Below, one piece after another: positions 7,837 through 17,355 of a DNA stretch of 64,000 bases. How positions within the stretch are numbered: position 1 is the first letter of the stretch; each line of letters begins with the position of its first letter. Source of the stretch: Rhizobium album (GTDB lineage: Bacteria; Pseudomonadota; Alphaproteobacteria; Rhizobiales; Rhizobiaceae); contig NZ_QFBC01000008.1 of assembly GCF_003122325.1 (NCBI RefSeq), forward strand, positions 1 through 64,000. The letters run 5' to 3'. Position numbers and translations under genes: made by a program. The notes below the pieces were generated by a model. It was not told where the DNA came from and searched no databases. It saw only the letters and a program-made list of their open reading frames with translations.

Positions 7837-8976
7837 ATGAAATCAGATCTTGAAGGCGTGCTGGTCGTGTCCGTCGAGCAGGCGGTTGCCGCGCCCTATC
7901 TTTCCTGCAAGCTTGCCGATGCCGGTGCCCGCGTCATCAAGGTCGAGCGGCCGGAAGGCGATTTCGCCCGCGAATACGACCATCTTGTGCATGGCGAGAG
8001 CGCCTATTTCGTCTGGCTGAACCGCGGCAAGGAATCAGTCTGCCTCGACCTCAAGCAGGAGGAGGACCGGGCGATCCTGATGGCCATGGTCAGCCGAGCC
8101 GACGTCTTCATCCAAAACCTGGCGCCCGGCGCCGTCGACAGGCTCGGTTTCGGCGCCGAGAGCCTGCGGCAGCGTTTTCCGCGCCTGATCACCTGTTCGA
8201 TTTCCGGTTACGGCGACGAGGGACCGCTGAAGGATCTCAAGGCCTATGATTTGCTGGTGCAAGCCGAAAGCGGCCTTTCGGCGATCACCGGCAACGAACA
8301 TGGTTCGGCCCGCGTCGGCGTCTCGGTCTGCGATATCGCTGCCGGAATGACCGCGACCCAGGCCGTGCTGCAGGCGTTGCTTGCCCGCGAAAAAACCGGC
8401 GAGGGCCGGCATATCGCCGTGTCGCTCTATCATGCGCTGTCGGACTGGATCAACGTGCCCTACCTGCAATTCCAGTATGGCGGCAAGGTGCCGGCGCGCA
8501 GCGGCCTCAACCATCCGACGATTGCGCCTTACGGTTCTTATGCCTGTGCGGATGGCAAGTCGGTGCTGTTTTCCATCCAGAACGAACGGGAATGGGCGAT
8601 GTTCTGCCGCGAGGTGCTCGACTGGCCGGATCTGGCGACCGACCCGCGCTTCTCCTCCAATAGCGACCGCGTCAAGAACCGCGAGGCGCTCGACGCCGCC
8701 ATCGTGCCGGTTTTTCTTGCCGCGAAGCGGGATGAGATGGCCGCACGCCTGCATGCCGCCCGTATCGCTTATGGTCGCGTCAGCACGCTGGAGGATGTCG
8801 CCGAACATCCGCAAAACCGCTACATGCAGGTCGATACGCCGACAGGGCCTGTGCAACTCATGGCGCCCGGTGCGCTTGCTGATGGCGTGATCCCGTCCTT
8901 CGGCGCCGTTCCGGCCCTCGGCGAACACACGGCGTCGATCCGGCAGGAATTTTCCGTCGTCCGCGCGGTGCAATGA
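7837..8976 (+). CDS. ict: Class III (CaiB/BaiF) CoA-transferase, probable itaconate CoA-transferase
   Basis: A 379-residue family III CoA-transferase. It shows the N-terminal nucleotide fold (DAGARVIKVERPEGD near residue 28), the conserved FVWLNRGKESVCLDL near 58, and the catalytic aspartate at about residue 138 in AYDLLVQAESG. The enzyme would move CoA from succinyl-CoA to itaconate, giving itaconyl-CoA, the first step before the hydratase and lyase encoded on the opposite arm. It is transcribed away from them across the LysR operator and followed by the LysR gene. The specific substrate is inferred from the neighbourhood; the family also uses citramalate, carnitine and others. Confidence 0.8.
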   Translation: MKSDLEGVLVVSVEQAVAAPYLSCKLADAGARVIKVERPEGDFAREYDHLVHGESAYFVWLNRGKESVCLDLKQEEDRAILMAMVSRADVFIQNLAPGAVDRLGFGAESLRQRFPRLITCSISGYGDEGPLKDLKAYDLLVQAESGLSAITGNEHGSARVGVSVCDIAAGMTATQAVLQALLAREKTGEGRHIAVSLYHALSDWINVPYLQFQYGGKVPARSGLNHPTIAPYGSYACADGKSVLFSIQNEREWAMFCREVLDWPDLATDPRFSSNSDRVKNREALDAAIVPVFLAAKRDEMAARLHAARIAYGRVSTLEDVAEHPQNRYMQVDTPTGPVQLMAPGALADGVIPSFGAVPALGEHTASIRQEFSVVRAVQ

Positions 8977-9087
8977 TCGGCAGGCCGTGATCGGCGGCCC
9001 CGCGTTCTTGACATCCGCGACCAAGCTCCCGCTATAATAAAAAACGAAGCTGCGCCATGCAGCCATAAAAGAATATTGGAGGAGTGC

Positions 9088-10029
9088 GTGGATCTTCGCC
9101 AGTTGCGGTATTTCGTTGCGATCGTCGAGCAGGGCTCCTTTTCCAAGGCGGCTGCGACGCTGAACGTCGCGCAGCCGGCCCTCAGCCTGCATGTGCGCAA
9201 CATGGAGGCGGATCTCGGAACAGCGCTTCTGTTTCGCAGTCCGCAAGGCGTGATGGCGACAGAAGCCGGCGAAATCCTCTTGCGCAACGCCCGCATCATC
9301 ATCGACCAGTTTGCGATCACCCAGGAGGAAATCCGCGGGCACGAGGCGGAACCTGCCGGCGAGGTGCGGCTGGGATTGCCGGGGACGATCAGCCAGATCC
9401 TCTCGGTTCCGCTGATCATCGCCGCGCGCAAGCGCTACCCGAAGATCAAGCTGCGGATTGCCGAAGCCATGAGCGGCTTCATCACCGAATGGATTCGTGA
9501 GAGCCGCATCGACATCGCCGTTCTGTATATCCCTGTCGAGGACCGGGTTCTGACCTCCTACCCGGTGCTGACGGAAGAGCTTTGCCTGCTCGGTCCCGCG
9601 ACGCCGATGGAAGGCATCAAGACGCCGCCGTTCGGGCCGCTGGCGCTGGCCAAGGTCGCGCCGCTGCCGCTGATCCTGCCGAGTGCCAATCACGGCCTGC
9701 GCGAGCTTCTGGAGCGTGAAGCAACGTCGAACAGCCTCGATCTCAACACCGTCATCGACGTCGATTCCTACGGCAACATCAAGGAGCTGGTGGAAAAGGG
9801 CATGGGTTATTCCATCCTGCCGTTCAACGCCATCGCCCGCGAAGTGCGCGAAGGCCGGCTGCGCTCCTGGCGCATCACCAAGCCGGAATTGAAACGCGAT
9901 GTCCATCTGGTGCATCCGGCCGACCGGCCGATGACCAACGCCGTTTCCGCCATCGAGGCGTTGTGCCGCGACACGTTGCTGGAACTTGCCGCGACCGGCC
10001 AGTGGAGCGGTGCCAAGGCACTGCGCTGA
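9088..10029 (+). CDS. itcR: LysR-type regulator of the itaconate-type cluster
   Basis: A 313-residue LysR protein. The N-terminal winged helix begins DLRQLRYFVAIVEQGSFSKAA and continues with the recognition helix QPALSLHVRNMEADLG. The rest is a type-2 periplasmic-like effector domain. A GTG at 9088 preceded by GGAGGAG is clearly the start; a TTG at 9076 lies upstream of that ribosome site. It is about 110 bases downstream of the CoA-transferase gene on the same strand. It probably senses itaconate or a CoA-linked intermediate and acts at 7673-7701. The symbol follows the P. aeruginosa regulator of the equivalent operon and is inferred from context. Confidence 0.8.
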   Translation: MDLRQLRYFVAIVEQGSFSKAAATLNVAQPALSLHVRNMEADLGTALLFRSPQGVMATEAGEILLRNARIIIDQFAITQEEIRGHEAEPAGEVRLGLPGTISQILSVPLIIAARKRYPKIKLRIAEAMSGFITEWIRESRIDIAVLYIPVEDRVLTSYPVLTEELCLLGPATPMEGIKTPPFGPLALAKVAPLPLILPSANHGLRELLEREATSNSLDLNTVIDVDSYGNIKELVEKGMGYSILPFNAIAREVREGRLRSWRITKPELKRDVHLVHPADRPMTNAVSAIEALCRDTLLELAATGQWSGAKALR

Positions 10030-10433
10030 GCCCGGCAGGCTCATCGCCGAACAATCCTGAAATTATAAGCATTTAACCGCGATTTTTCCCACGCCGCCAG
10101 TAGCTCTGGCCGTGGTGCGGCATGCCGATACGGATGCGGTCCGCAGCCGCTTGCGGACATGTCGCCGCTATAACATCGCTATATGGAGCTTAACGCAATT
10201 TGATAATTTAATTAATACGCCCGCCTGTTATAGTTTCATTCCAGCAGCGGAGATTTCTGTTGGAATTTCAGTTGGTTGGACATTGCGCCGGGAGGGGCGG
10301 CGGATCTGGTTTCAGGTTCGCGGGTCCATGAAACCACATGAAGGATCTGCTTCCGTCGCCCATCCGCAAATCTGCGTGCAGGGGCAACGGGAAGCGGTCT
10401 TCGGCACTGTGACTGTCAGGGAGGACGTGCGTC
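10030..10433. other. Promoter region of the ABC transporter/dehydrogenase operon
   Basis: About 400 bases without a gene. An AT-rich patch near 10195-10250 stands out from the G+C-rich surroundings and is the likely promoter area for the operon beginning at 10434. No strong -35/-10 pair or long palindrome is visible. No regulator gene specific to that operon is nearby apart from the LysR gene just upstream. Confidence 0.4.
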
Positions 10434-11420
10434 GTGAACGCTCGAAAACTGTTCCGCTATCTCAACCAGGAGAAGATCGTCTTCCTGCTGACGGTGCTGC
10501 TTTTTGTGGCCTTTTCGCTGACGCTCAACAACTTCCTCGACGGCAACAACATCCTCTCGCTCATCCGCAGCGTCGCCGTGCTCGGCATCCTCGGGCTCGG
10601 CATGCTGATCGTCGTGCTCGGCCGCGGCATCGATTTGTCGCTGGTGGCGACCATGGCGATCTCCATTGCCTGGTCGATGCAATTGATCCATGAGGGGATG
10701 CCCGTCTATGCCGCCCTGACCACCGGCCTGCTGTTTGCGCTCGGCGTGGCGCTGTTTACCGGCATTCTGGTCGCTTATGCGGAAATACCGCCGCTTTTCG
10801 CCACGCTGGCCATGGCAACCTTCGTTTACGGTTTCGGCCGGGCGCACCTGATCGTCGGCACCGATGTCGTCTACATGCCGAAGACCATGGGCTGGATCGT
10901 GATGCTGGGCCAGGGAAAGCTGTTCGGCGTGCCGATGCCGATCGTCGTGGCTGCCGCCATGGCGCTGATCGTCTTCCTGTTTCTGAAATTCACCAAGGTC
11001 GGCAACTTCGTCTATGCCATCGGCGACAATCTCGCCGCGTCGCGCATCGGCGGCATCGCCGTGCGGCCGATGCTGGTGCTGCAATATGTGCTTTCCGGCG
11101 GCATCGCCTTCGTGGCCGGCATCATCACCGCCACCTCGGTCGAGGCGATGAACACCCGCATCGTCAATTCCAACATGATCTACGACGTCATCCTGGTGGT
11201 CGTACTCGGCGGCGTCGGCCTGTCGGGCGGCCGCGGCAACGTCCGCAACGTCATCGTCGGCACGCTGCTGATCGGCGTGCTGATGAACGGCATGACGATC
11301 ATGGATATCCAATACACGGTTCAGAACGTCATCAAGAGCCTGATCCTGCTGCTCGCCATCGTCGTCGACAGCATCGTCAATCCGCGCGACGAGCAGACGG
11401 GCCAGCAGGGAGACATCTGA
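10434..11420 (+). CDS. Sugar-type ABC transporter permease (RbsC-like)
   Basis: A 328-residue inner-membrane permease of the ribose/xylose class (BPD_transp_2). It is almost wholly hydrophobic, with about nine or ten membrane segments. It contains the family motifs GRGIDLSLVATMAIS near residue 62 and VVVLGGVGLSGGRGN near 255, the latter in the coupling loop that meets the ATPase. The start is a GTG with GGGAGGAC upstream. It opens a seven-gene operon and should pair with the fused permease at 12592, since RbsC-type transporters need two permease subunits. The substrate is unknown. Confidence 0.9.
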   Translation: MNARKLFRYLNQEKIVFLLTVLLFVAFSLTLNNFLDGNNILSLIRSVAVLGILGLGMLIVVLGRGIDLSLVATMAISIAWSMQLIHEGMPVYAALTTGLLFALGVALFTGILVAYAEIPPLFATLAMATFVYGFGRAHLIVGTDVVYMPKTMGWIVMLGQGKLFGVPMPIVVAAAMALIVFLFLKFTKVGNFVYAIGDNLAASRIGGIAVRPMLVLQYVLSGGIAFVAGIITATSVEAMNTRIVNSNMIYDVILVVVLGGVGLSGGRGNVRNVIVGTLLIGVLMNGMTIMDIQYTVQNVIKSLILLLAIVVDSIVNPRDEQTGQQGDI

Positions 11421-11471
11421 GCGAACAGGCAGACAAGATCACCAGACAGATGTGACAAGGAGGAGTGGAAC

Positions 11472-12500
11472 ATGGGTAAGACTGGTTTGATGAGACTTGC
11501 GGCGACGGCGCTCGCCGCCTTTACCATCGGCGCAACGGCGGCCTATGCCGACGACGACATGAACGATCCCTATCGTGCGCCGGCGCTTTCGGCGCTCGCC
11601 GGCAAGAAGATCGCCTACCTGCCGATTTCCATCGGCTTCGATCTGGCCCAGGCCTGGGGCGGCGTGGTCAAGACCGAAGCCGAGCGTTACGGCATGAGCT
11701 TTTCCTCGCAGGACCCGAACTGGAACACCGACGCGATGGCGCAGGGCATGACGGCGCTGATCGCCGAACATCCCGACGTCATCGTCACCCAGAACCCGGA
11801 CATGCAGTCGCTGGCCCGGCTTCTGAAACAGGCCAATGCCGAAGGCATCGTCGTGGTGCAGCTGAACATGCAGGGCGCGGTGCAGACCGACGCCTTCGTC
11901 GGCCCCGACTTCATCGCCATGGGCGAACAGGCCGCCAACATGATGCTGGCGAAGTGTGGCGCCGAGACGCAGACCTCCCATAAGGTGGCGATCGTCCAGG
12001 GCGTGCTGACCGGCGGCGTCAGCTATTACCAGGTCCAGGGCATGATGAAGGTGTTCAACGAACATCCGGAAATCCAGATCGTCTCCAGCCAGGCGGCTGA
12101 CTGGGATGCCTCGAAGGCGCGCGCCATCACCGAGACGGCGCTGCAGCAGCATCCCGATCTCTGCGGCGTCATCGACGTCTGGGACGGCCAGGGCATCGGC
12201 ACGGGCGCTGCGATCAAGCAGGCCGGCAAGCAGGGCCAGGTCTATTTCATCACTTCGGGCGGCGGCGCGCAGAGCATGTGCGACGGCCTGCTGGACGGCA
12301 CCTATTCCGCGACGATCAACTACAATGCGCCTGGCATGGGCCGCGACGCCTGGACGGCGATCACCACGGCGCTGCAGAACAACCAGGGCGCCGGCGTCAT
12401 CAAGACCCAGATCTATTCGCCGACGCGCGTCATGACCAAGGACGACGTGCAGGCCGGCACCTGCTGGGATCCGCAGCAATACGCCAAGATCCTCCGTTGA
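11472..12500 (+). CDS. Periplasmic sugar-type substrate-binding protein
   Basis: A 342-residue protein with an N-terminal signal peptide (MGKTGLMRLAATALAAFT, cleaved near AYA-DDD). A two-lobed type-1 periplasmic binding fold follows, with motifs such as AQGMTALIAEHPDVIVTQNPD near residue 92 and GVIDVWDGQGIGTGAAIKQ near 236. AAGGAGG-like bases precede the ATG. It captures the ligand for the permeases and ATPase of this operon. A strong intrinsic hairpin just after the stop codon (12518-12547) should keep its mRNA more abundant than the downstream genes, as usual for binding proteins. The ligand is not identifiable from sequence. Confidence 0.88.
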   Translation: MGKTGLMRLAATALAAFTIGATAAYADDDMNDPYRAPALSALAGKKIAYLPISIGFDLAQAWGGVVKTEAERYGMSFSSQDPNWNTDAMAQGMTALIAEHPDVIVTQNPDMQSLARLLKQANAEGIVVVQLNMQGAVQTDAFVGPDFIAMGEQAANMMLAKCGAETQTSHKVAIVQGVLTGGVSYYQVQGMMKVFNEHPEIQIVSSQAADWDASKARAITETALQQHPDLCGVIDVWDGQGIGTGAAIKQAGKQGQVYFITSGGGAQSMCDGLLDGTYSATINYNAPGMGRDAWTAITTALQNNQGAGVIKTQIYSPTRVMTKDDVQAGTCWDPQQYAKILR

Positions 12501-12517
12501 TCCGATCTTGACCAGCG

Positions 12518-12547
12518 CACGGCCGGCGGTCTGCCGGCCGTGTTTTT
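12518..12547 (+). terminator. Intrinsic attenuator after the binding-protein gene
   Basis: A perfect 10-base-pair stem (12518-12527 with 12533-12542), a 5-base loop and a run of five T. It sits inside the operon, 18 bases past the binding-protein stop and 45 bases before the next start. It therefore probably acts as a partial terminator that sets gene dosage within the operon. Confidence 0.85.
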
Positions 12548-12591
12548 CCAACCTTTCGATTTGTATTGACCATCAAGCATGGAGGCGGGCC

Positions 12592-14712
12592 TTGGCGTCG
12601 GCGAACACCCTTACAAAGCTGAGATACCGCTTCATTCCCGACCACGTCATCGGAGAAATCCTCTCGAAGAAGTGGATCGACAATGCCATTCCCTTCCTGG
12701 TGCTGATCTGCGTCATCGTCGTCTTCGGCTCGTTGATCCCGAATTTCTTCAGCGGCAGCAACCTGTCGATCACCTCACGGCAGCTTGGCGAATTCGCGCT
12801 GGTCTGCATCGCCATGATGCTGGTCATCGTCGTCGGCGGCATCGACCTGTCGGTCGGGTCGAATTTTGCGCTCGGCAATTTCATGACGCTGGCGCTGCTC
12901 AATCTCGCCGGCTGGTCGGTGTGGACGACCGTACCGGCCGTCATCCTGATCTGCGGTTCCGTCGGCCTGCTCAACGGCGTTCTCGTCGGTTATCTGCGGC
13001 TGCGTGCCTTTCTCACCACGCTGGTGACGCTGATCATCGTGCGCGCGGTCGTCGACATGCTGCTCCTGAAATACGCCCAGGCGATGTCGATGAGTTTTTA
13101 CCAGTCGGACGCCTGGGATCTGATGGGTCTTGGCGGTTTCTTCGGCATTCCCTTCTCCTTTTGCGTGCTGATCGTCGTCGCCATCGTCGGCCATATCCTG
13201 TTGACGCGTTCGCGGCCCGGCTGGCGGCTGATGGCCATCGGCGGTTCGCGCCGCTCGGCGCACAATATCGGCCTGTCCGTGCGCCGCACGGTCTGTGCTA
13301 CCTATACGATCTCCGGCATGCTCTGCGGCCTCGCCGGCGTGCTCTACGCCGCCCGCCTTTCCGGCGCCGGCACCGATACCGGCATGGGCCTGGAGATTTC
13401 GGCGCTGACGGCCGCCGTGCTCGGCGGCAACAGCCTCGGCGGCGGCCGCGGCTCGATCGTCAAGGCGCTGATCGGTGCCGTCATCGTGCTCGTCATGACC
13501 AATGGCGTGTTGCGCCTCGGCCTCAATTCCGGTTCGGGACCGATGGTGCTCGGCCTCACCCTGATCTTCGCCGTCTTCGTCGATGTGCGCTGGCTGAAGA
13601 ACCGCGACAAGCTGCTCAACAAGGTCTACGTCTCGCCCACCTATATCGAACTGCCCGAGCCGGCATCCACCAGCGCCGATTCCGGCTCCGCCTTCGCCCT
13701 CAACGACCGGCTGAAGGACGTCGAGATCATCGGCCTTGCCGATGTCGAATCCCCCGAGGACGTCATCCTCGATGACGACGATTACCTCTATTGCGGCACA
13801 CGCCACGGCGATATCGTCCGCTTTGCCCCGCCCGACTACAAGACGCATGAGGTCTATGCCCATATCGGTGGCTCGCCGCTCGGCATGAGCTGGGACAAGG
13901 ACAGGAACCTGCTCGTCTGCGTCGGCGGCATGGGCCTCTACAAGATCGATCGCAGCCGTACGGTGACGAAAGTCACCGACGAGACCAACCGGTCGAAACT
14001 CTCTGTAGTGGACGACTCCCGCCTGCGCCTGGCTGACGATCTCGACATCGCGCCGGACGGCCGCATCTATTTCTCGGAAGCGACGATCCGTTACGAAATG
14101 CACGACTGGCCGGTGGATGCGCTGGAAAGCCGCGGCAACGGCCGTCTCATCTGCTTCGATCCGAAAACCGGCCGGACGCAGACGGTGCTGCGCAACCTGA
14201 TCTTCCCGAACGGCATCTGCACGGCCCAGGACGGCCAGTCGATCCTCTTTGCCGAAAGCTGGGCATGCCGTATCAGCCGCTATTACATCGACGGCCCGAA
14301 GGCCGGAACGGTCGAGCGGGTGCTCGATCGGCTGCCCGGCTATCCCGACAACATCAACCGGGCATCCGACGGCACCTATTGGGCGGCGATCATGGGCATG
14401 CGTTCGCCGGCGCTCGATGTGGCGCTGCGCATGCCGGGCTTCCGCAAGCGCATGGCACGCCGTATCGCCCCCGACCAGTGGCTTTATCCCAACCTCAACA
14501 TCGGCTGCGTCATCCGCTTCGACGACAGGGGCGAGGTGCTGGAGACCCTGTGGGACCAGGGCGCCGAAAACCATCCGATGATCACCTCGATGCGCGAACA
14601 CAAGGGTTATCTCTATCTCGGAGGCATCACCAACAACCGCATCGGCCGCATCAAGCTCGAAGGACGCGATACCAGCTGGTCGGGTTACCGGAACTATTGG
14701 GGGAGGGCGTGA
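12592..14712 (+). CDS. Fusion: RbsC-type permease + strictosidine-synthase/SMP-30-like beta-propeller
   Basis: A 706-residue protein in two parts. Residues about 27-340 are a complete RbsC-type permease with VVGGIDLSVGSNFALG and AAVLGGNSLGGGRGSIVKA. After a polar linker (about 340-370), residues 375-706 form a six-bladed propeller of the strictosidine synthase/SMP-30 class, with LIFPNGICTAQDGQSILFAE and the hallmark LPGYPDN. The frame is continuous, so this is a real fusion. Permease C-termini of this class face the cytoplasm, which would place the propeller there, possibly to hydrolyse an imported lactone or ester. TTG at 12592 with GGAGG upstream is the start; no ATG fits. It ends in a 1-base overlap with the next gene. 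Confidence 0.85.
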   Translation: MASANTLTKLRYRFIPDHVIGEILSKKWIDNAIPFLVLICVIVVFGSLIPNFFSGSNLSITSRQLGEFALVCIAMMLVIVVGGIDLSVGSNFALGNFMTLALLNLAGWSVWTTVPAVILICGSVGLLNGVLVGYLRLRAFLTTLVTLIIVRAVVDMLLLKYAQAMSMSFYQSDAWDLMGLGGFFGIPFSFCVLIVVAIVGHILLTRSRPGWRLMAIGGSRRSAHNIGLSVRRTVCATYTISGMLCGLAGVLYAARLSGAGTDTGMGLEISALTAAVLGGNSLGGGRGSIVKALIGAVIVLVMTNGVLRLGLNSGSGPMVLGLTLIFAVFVDVRWLKNRDKLLNKVYVSPTYIELPEPASTSADSGSAFALNDRLKDVEIIGLADVESPEDVILDDDDYLYCGTRHGDIVRFAPPDYKTHEVYAHIGGSPLGMSWDKDRNLLVCVGGMGLYKIDRSRTVTKVTDETNRSKLSVVDDSRLRLADDLDIAPDGRIYFSEATIRYEMHDWPVDALESRGNGRLICFDPKTGRTQTVLRNLIFPNGICTAQDGQSILFAESWACRISRYYIDGPKAGTVERVLDRLPGYPDNINRASDGTYWAAIMGMRSPALDVALRMPGFRKRMARRIAPDQWLYPNLNIGCVIRFDDRGEVLETLWDQGAENHPMITSMREHKGYLYLGGITNNRIGRIKLEGRDTSWSGYRNYWGRA

Positions 14713-15806
14713 TGGCCAATGCTCTGCGCAACTGGGTCGACCGCTTCCTCGGTCGCGGCGAAGCCGCCGTCACCGTGCCGCCGCTGGACGGTGCGCTGAA
14801 ACCCAACAATATCCTCGAGGAAGCGCCCGTCGGCATTCATGCCAAAACCCCCGACAATCTCGTCGTGACGACGACCGGGCTGGTCTATTCCAGCGGCTCG
14901 ACACTCCATCACCAGCCGGCCTGCGGCGGGGCGGGCGCCGTGCTGCTGGATGCCGGGGCGGCGGTGACGGCGATTGCCGCCTCCGAAACCGGGCTGCTCG
15001 CCGTTGCGACACCGCGTGGGATTGCTTTCTTCGACGCGTCCGGCAGTCCCGCTGCAGGGTTTTCGTCTGGAACCCAGGCCTGTGCCAACGTCACGGCCAT
15101 GGCCTTTTCGCCGGACGGTTCGCTGGTCGTTGCGGTGGGTTCCTCGAAAAATGCCCTGGAGAATTGGCAACGCGACCTGCTCGACGGCGAACGGGCAGGC
15201 TCCGTCTGGCGGCTTGACCCGAATACCGGACAGGCGGCCGTGCTGGCAAGCCGGCTCGGTTTTCCAAACGGCATCGCCATCGAACCGGATGGCACCATCG
15301 TCGTCAGCGAGGCCTGGGAGAAGCGCCTTGTCCGGCTGGACGCCGGTGGCAAGATGCTGGGCCAGGTCATGGAGGATCTGCCCGGTTATCCTGCCCGCAT
15401 CAGCGGCTCGGCGCGGCAGGGTTATTGGCTTTCGGTATTTGCCCCACGCAGCCAGCTGATCGAGTTCGTGCTGCGCGAGGATGTTTACCGCAAGGCGATG
15501 ATGGCCGAGGTTGCGCCGGAATTCTGGATCGCTCCGGCGCTGCGCAGCGGTTATTCCTTTCGTGAGCCGATGCAGGGCGGGGCGCTCAAGCAGATGGGCA
15601 TCCTGAAACCTTGGGCACCGACGCGCTCCTATGGCCTCGTCATCGAGCTGACGGCCGATTTCGTGCCGCTTCGCAGTTTCCACAGCCGCGCCGGCGGCAG
15701 GCGGCATGGCATCACCTCTGCCGTGGAGGCGGGCGGCAAGCTCTGGGCCACCAGCAAGCGCGGCGACGAGGTGATCGCCGTCAACCTCGGCATGCAGGGA
15801 AATTGA
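14712..15806 (+). CDS. Stand-alone strictosidine-synthase/SMP-30-like beta-propeller protein
   Basis: A 364-residue soluble protein without signal peptide. From about residue 125 it matches the same propeller class as the domain fused to the preceding permease: RLGFPNGIAIEPDGTIVVSE, then EDLPGYPARISGS, then an arm with repeated aromatic residues. The Asn of the LPGYPDN motif is replaced here by Arg, so its active site may differ. Its ATG overlaps the stop of the fusion gene (TGATG), implying coupled translation. Lactonase, esterase or a structural role are all possible. It probably arose by duplication with the fused domain. Confidence 0.8.
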   Translation: MANALRNWVDRFLGRGEAAVTVPPLDGALKPNNILEEAPVGIHAKTPDNLVVTTTGLVYSSGSTLHHQPACGGAGAVLLDAGAAVTAIAASETGLLAVATPRGIAFFDASGSPAAGFSSGTQACANVTAMAFSPDGSLVVAVGSSKNALENWQRDLLDGERAGSVWRLDPNTGQAAVLASRLGFPNGIAIEPDGTIVVSEAWEKRLVRLDAGGKMLGQVMEDLPGYPARISGSARQGYWLSVFAPRSQLIEFVLREDVYRKAMMAEVAPEFWIAPALRSGYSFREPMQGGALKQMGILKPWAPTRSYGLVIELTADFVPLRSFHSRAGGRRHGITSAVEAGGKLWATSKRGDEVIAVNLGMQGN

Positions 15807-15807
15807 C

Positions 15808-17304
<1,497 letters not shown>

Positions 17305-17355
17305 CCGGCCGATCGAGGACACGGCCGCTGCGGCCGCAGGAATGAGGAAGACGAG

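Noticed and set aside
8035-10044. Leftward 669-codon frame across the CoA-transferase and LysR genes
   Set aside because: It covers two recognised genes and their spacer on the opposite strand, with no family motif.
12775-14601. Leftward 608-codon frame opposite the permease-propeller fusion
   Set aside because: Antisense shadow with Asp/His/Arg-rich low-complexity composition and no start signal.
12592-14712. Permease-propeller fusion as a frameshift artefact
   Set aside because: The frame is continuous with a natural polar linker, and the next gene has its own overlapping start, so no frameshift is needed to explain it.
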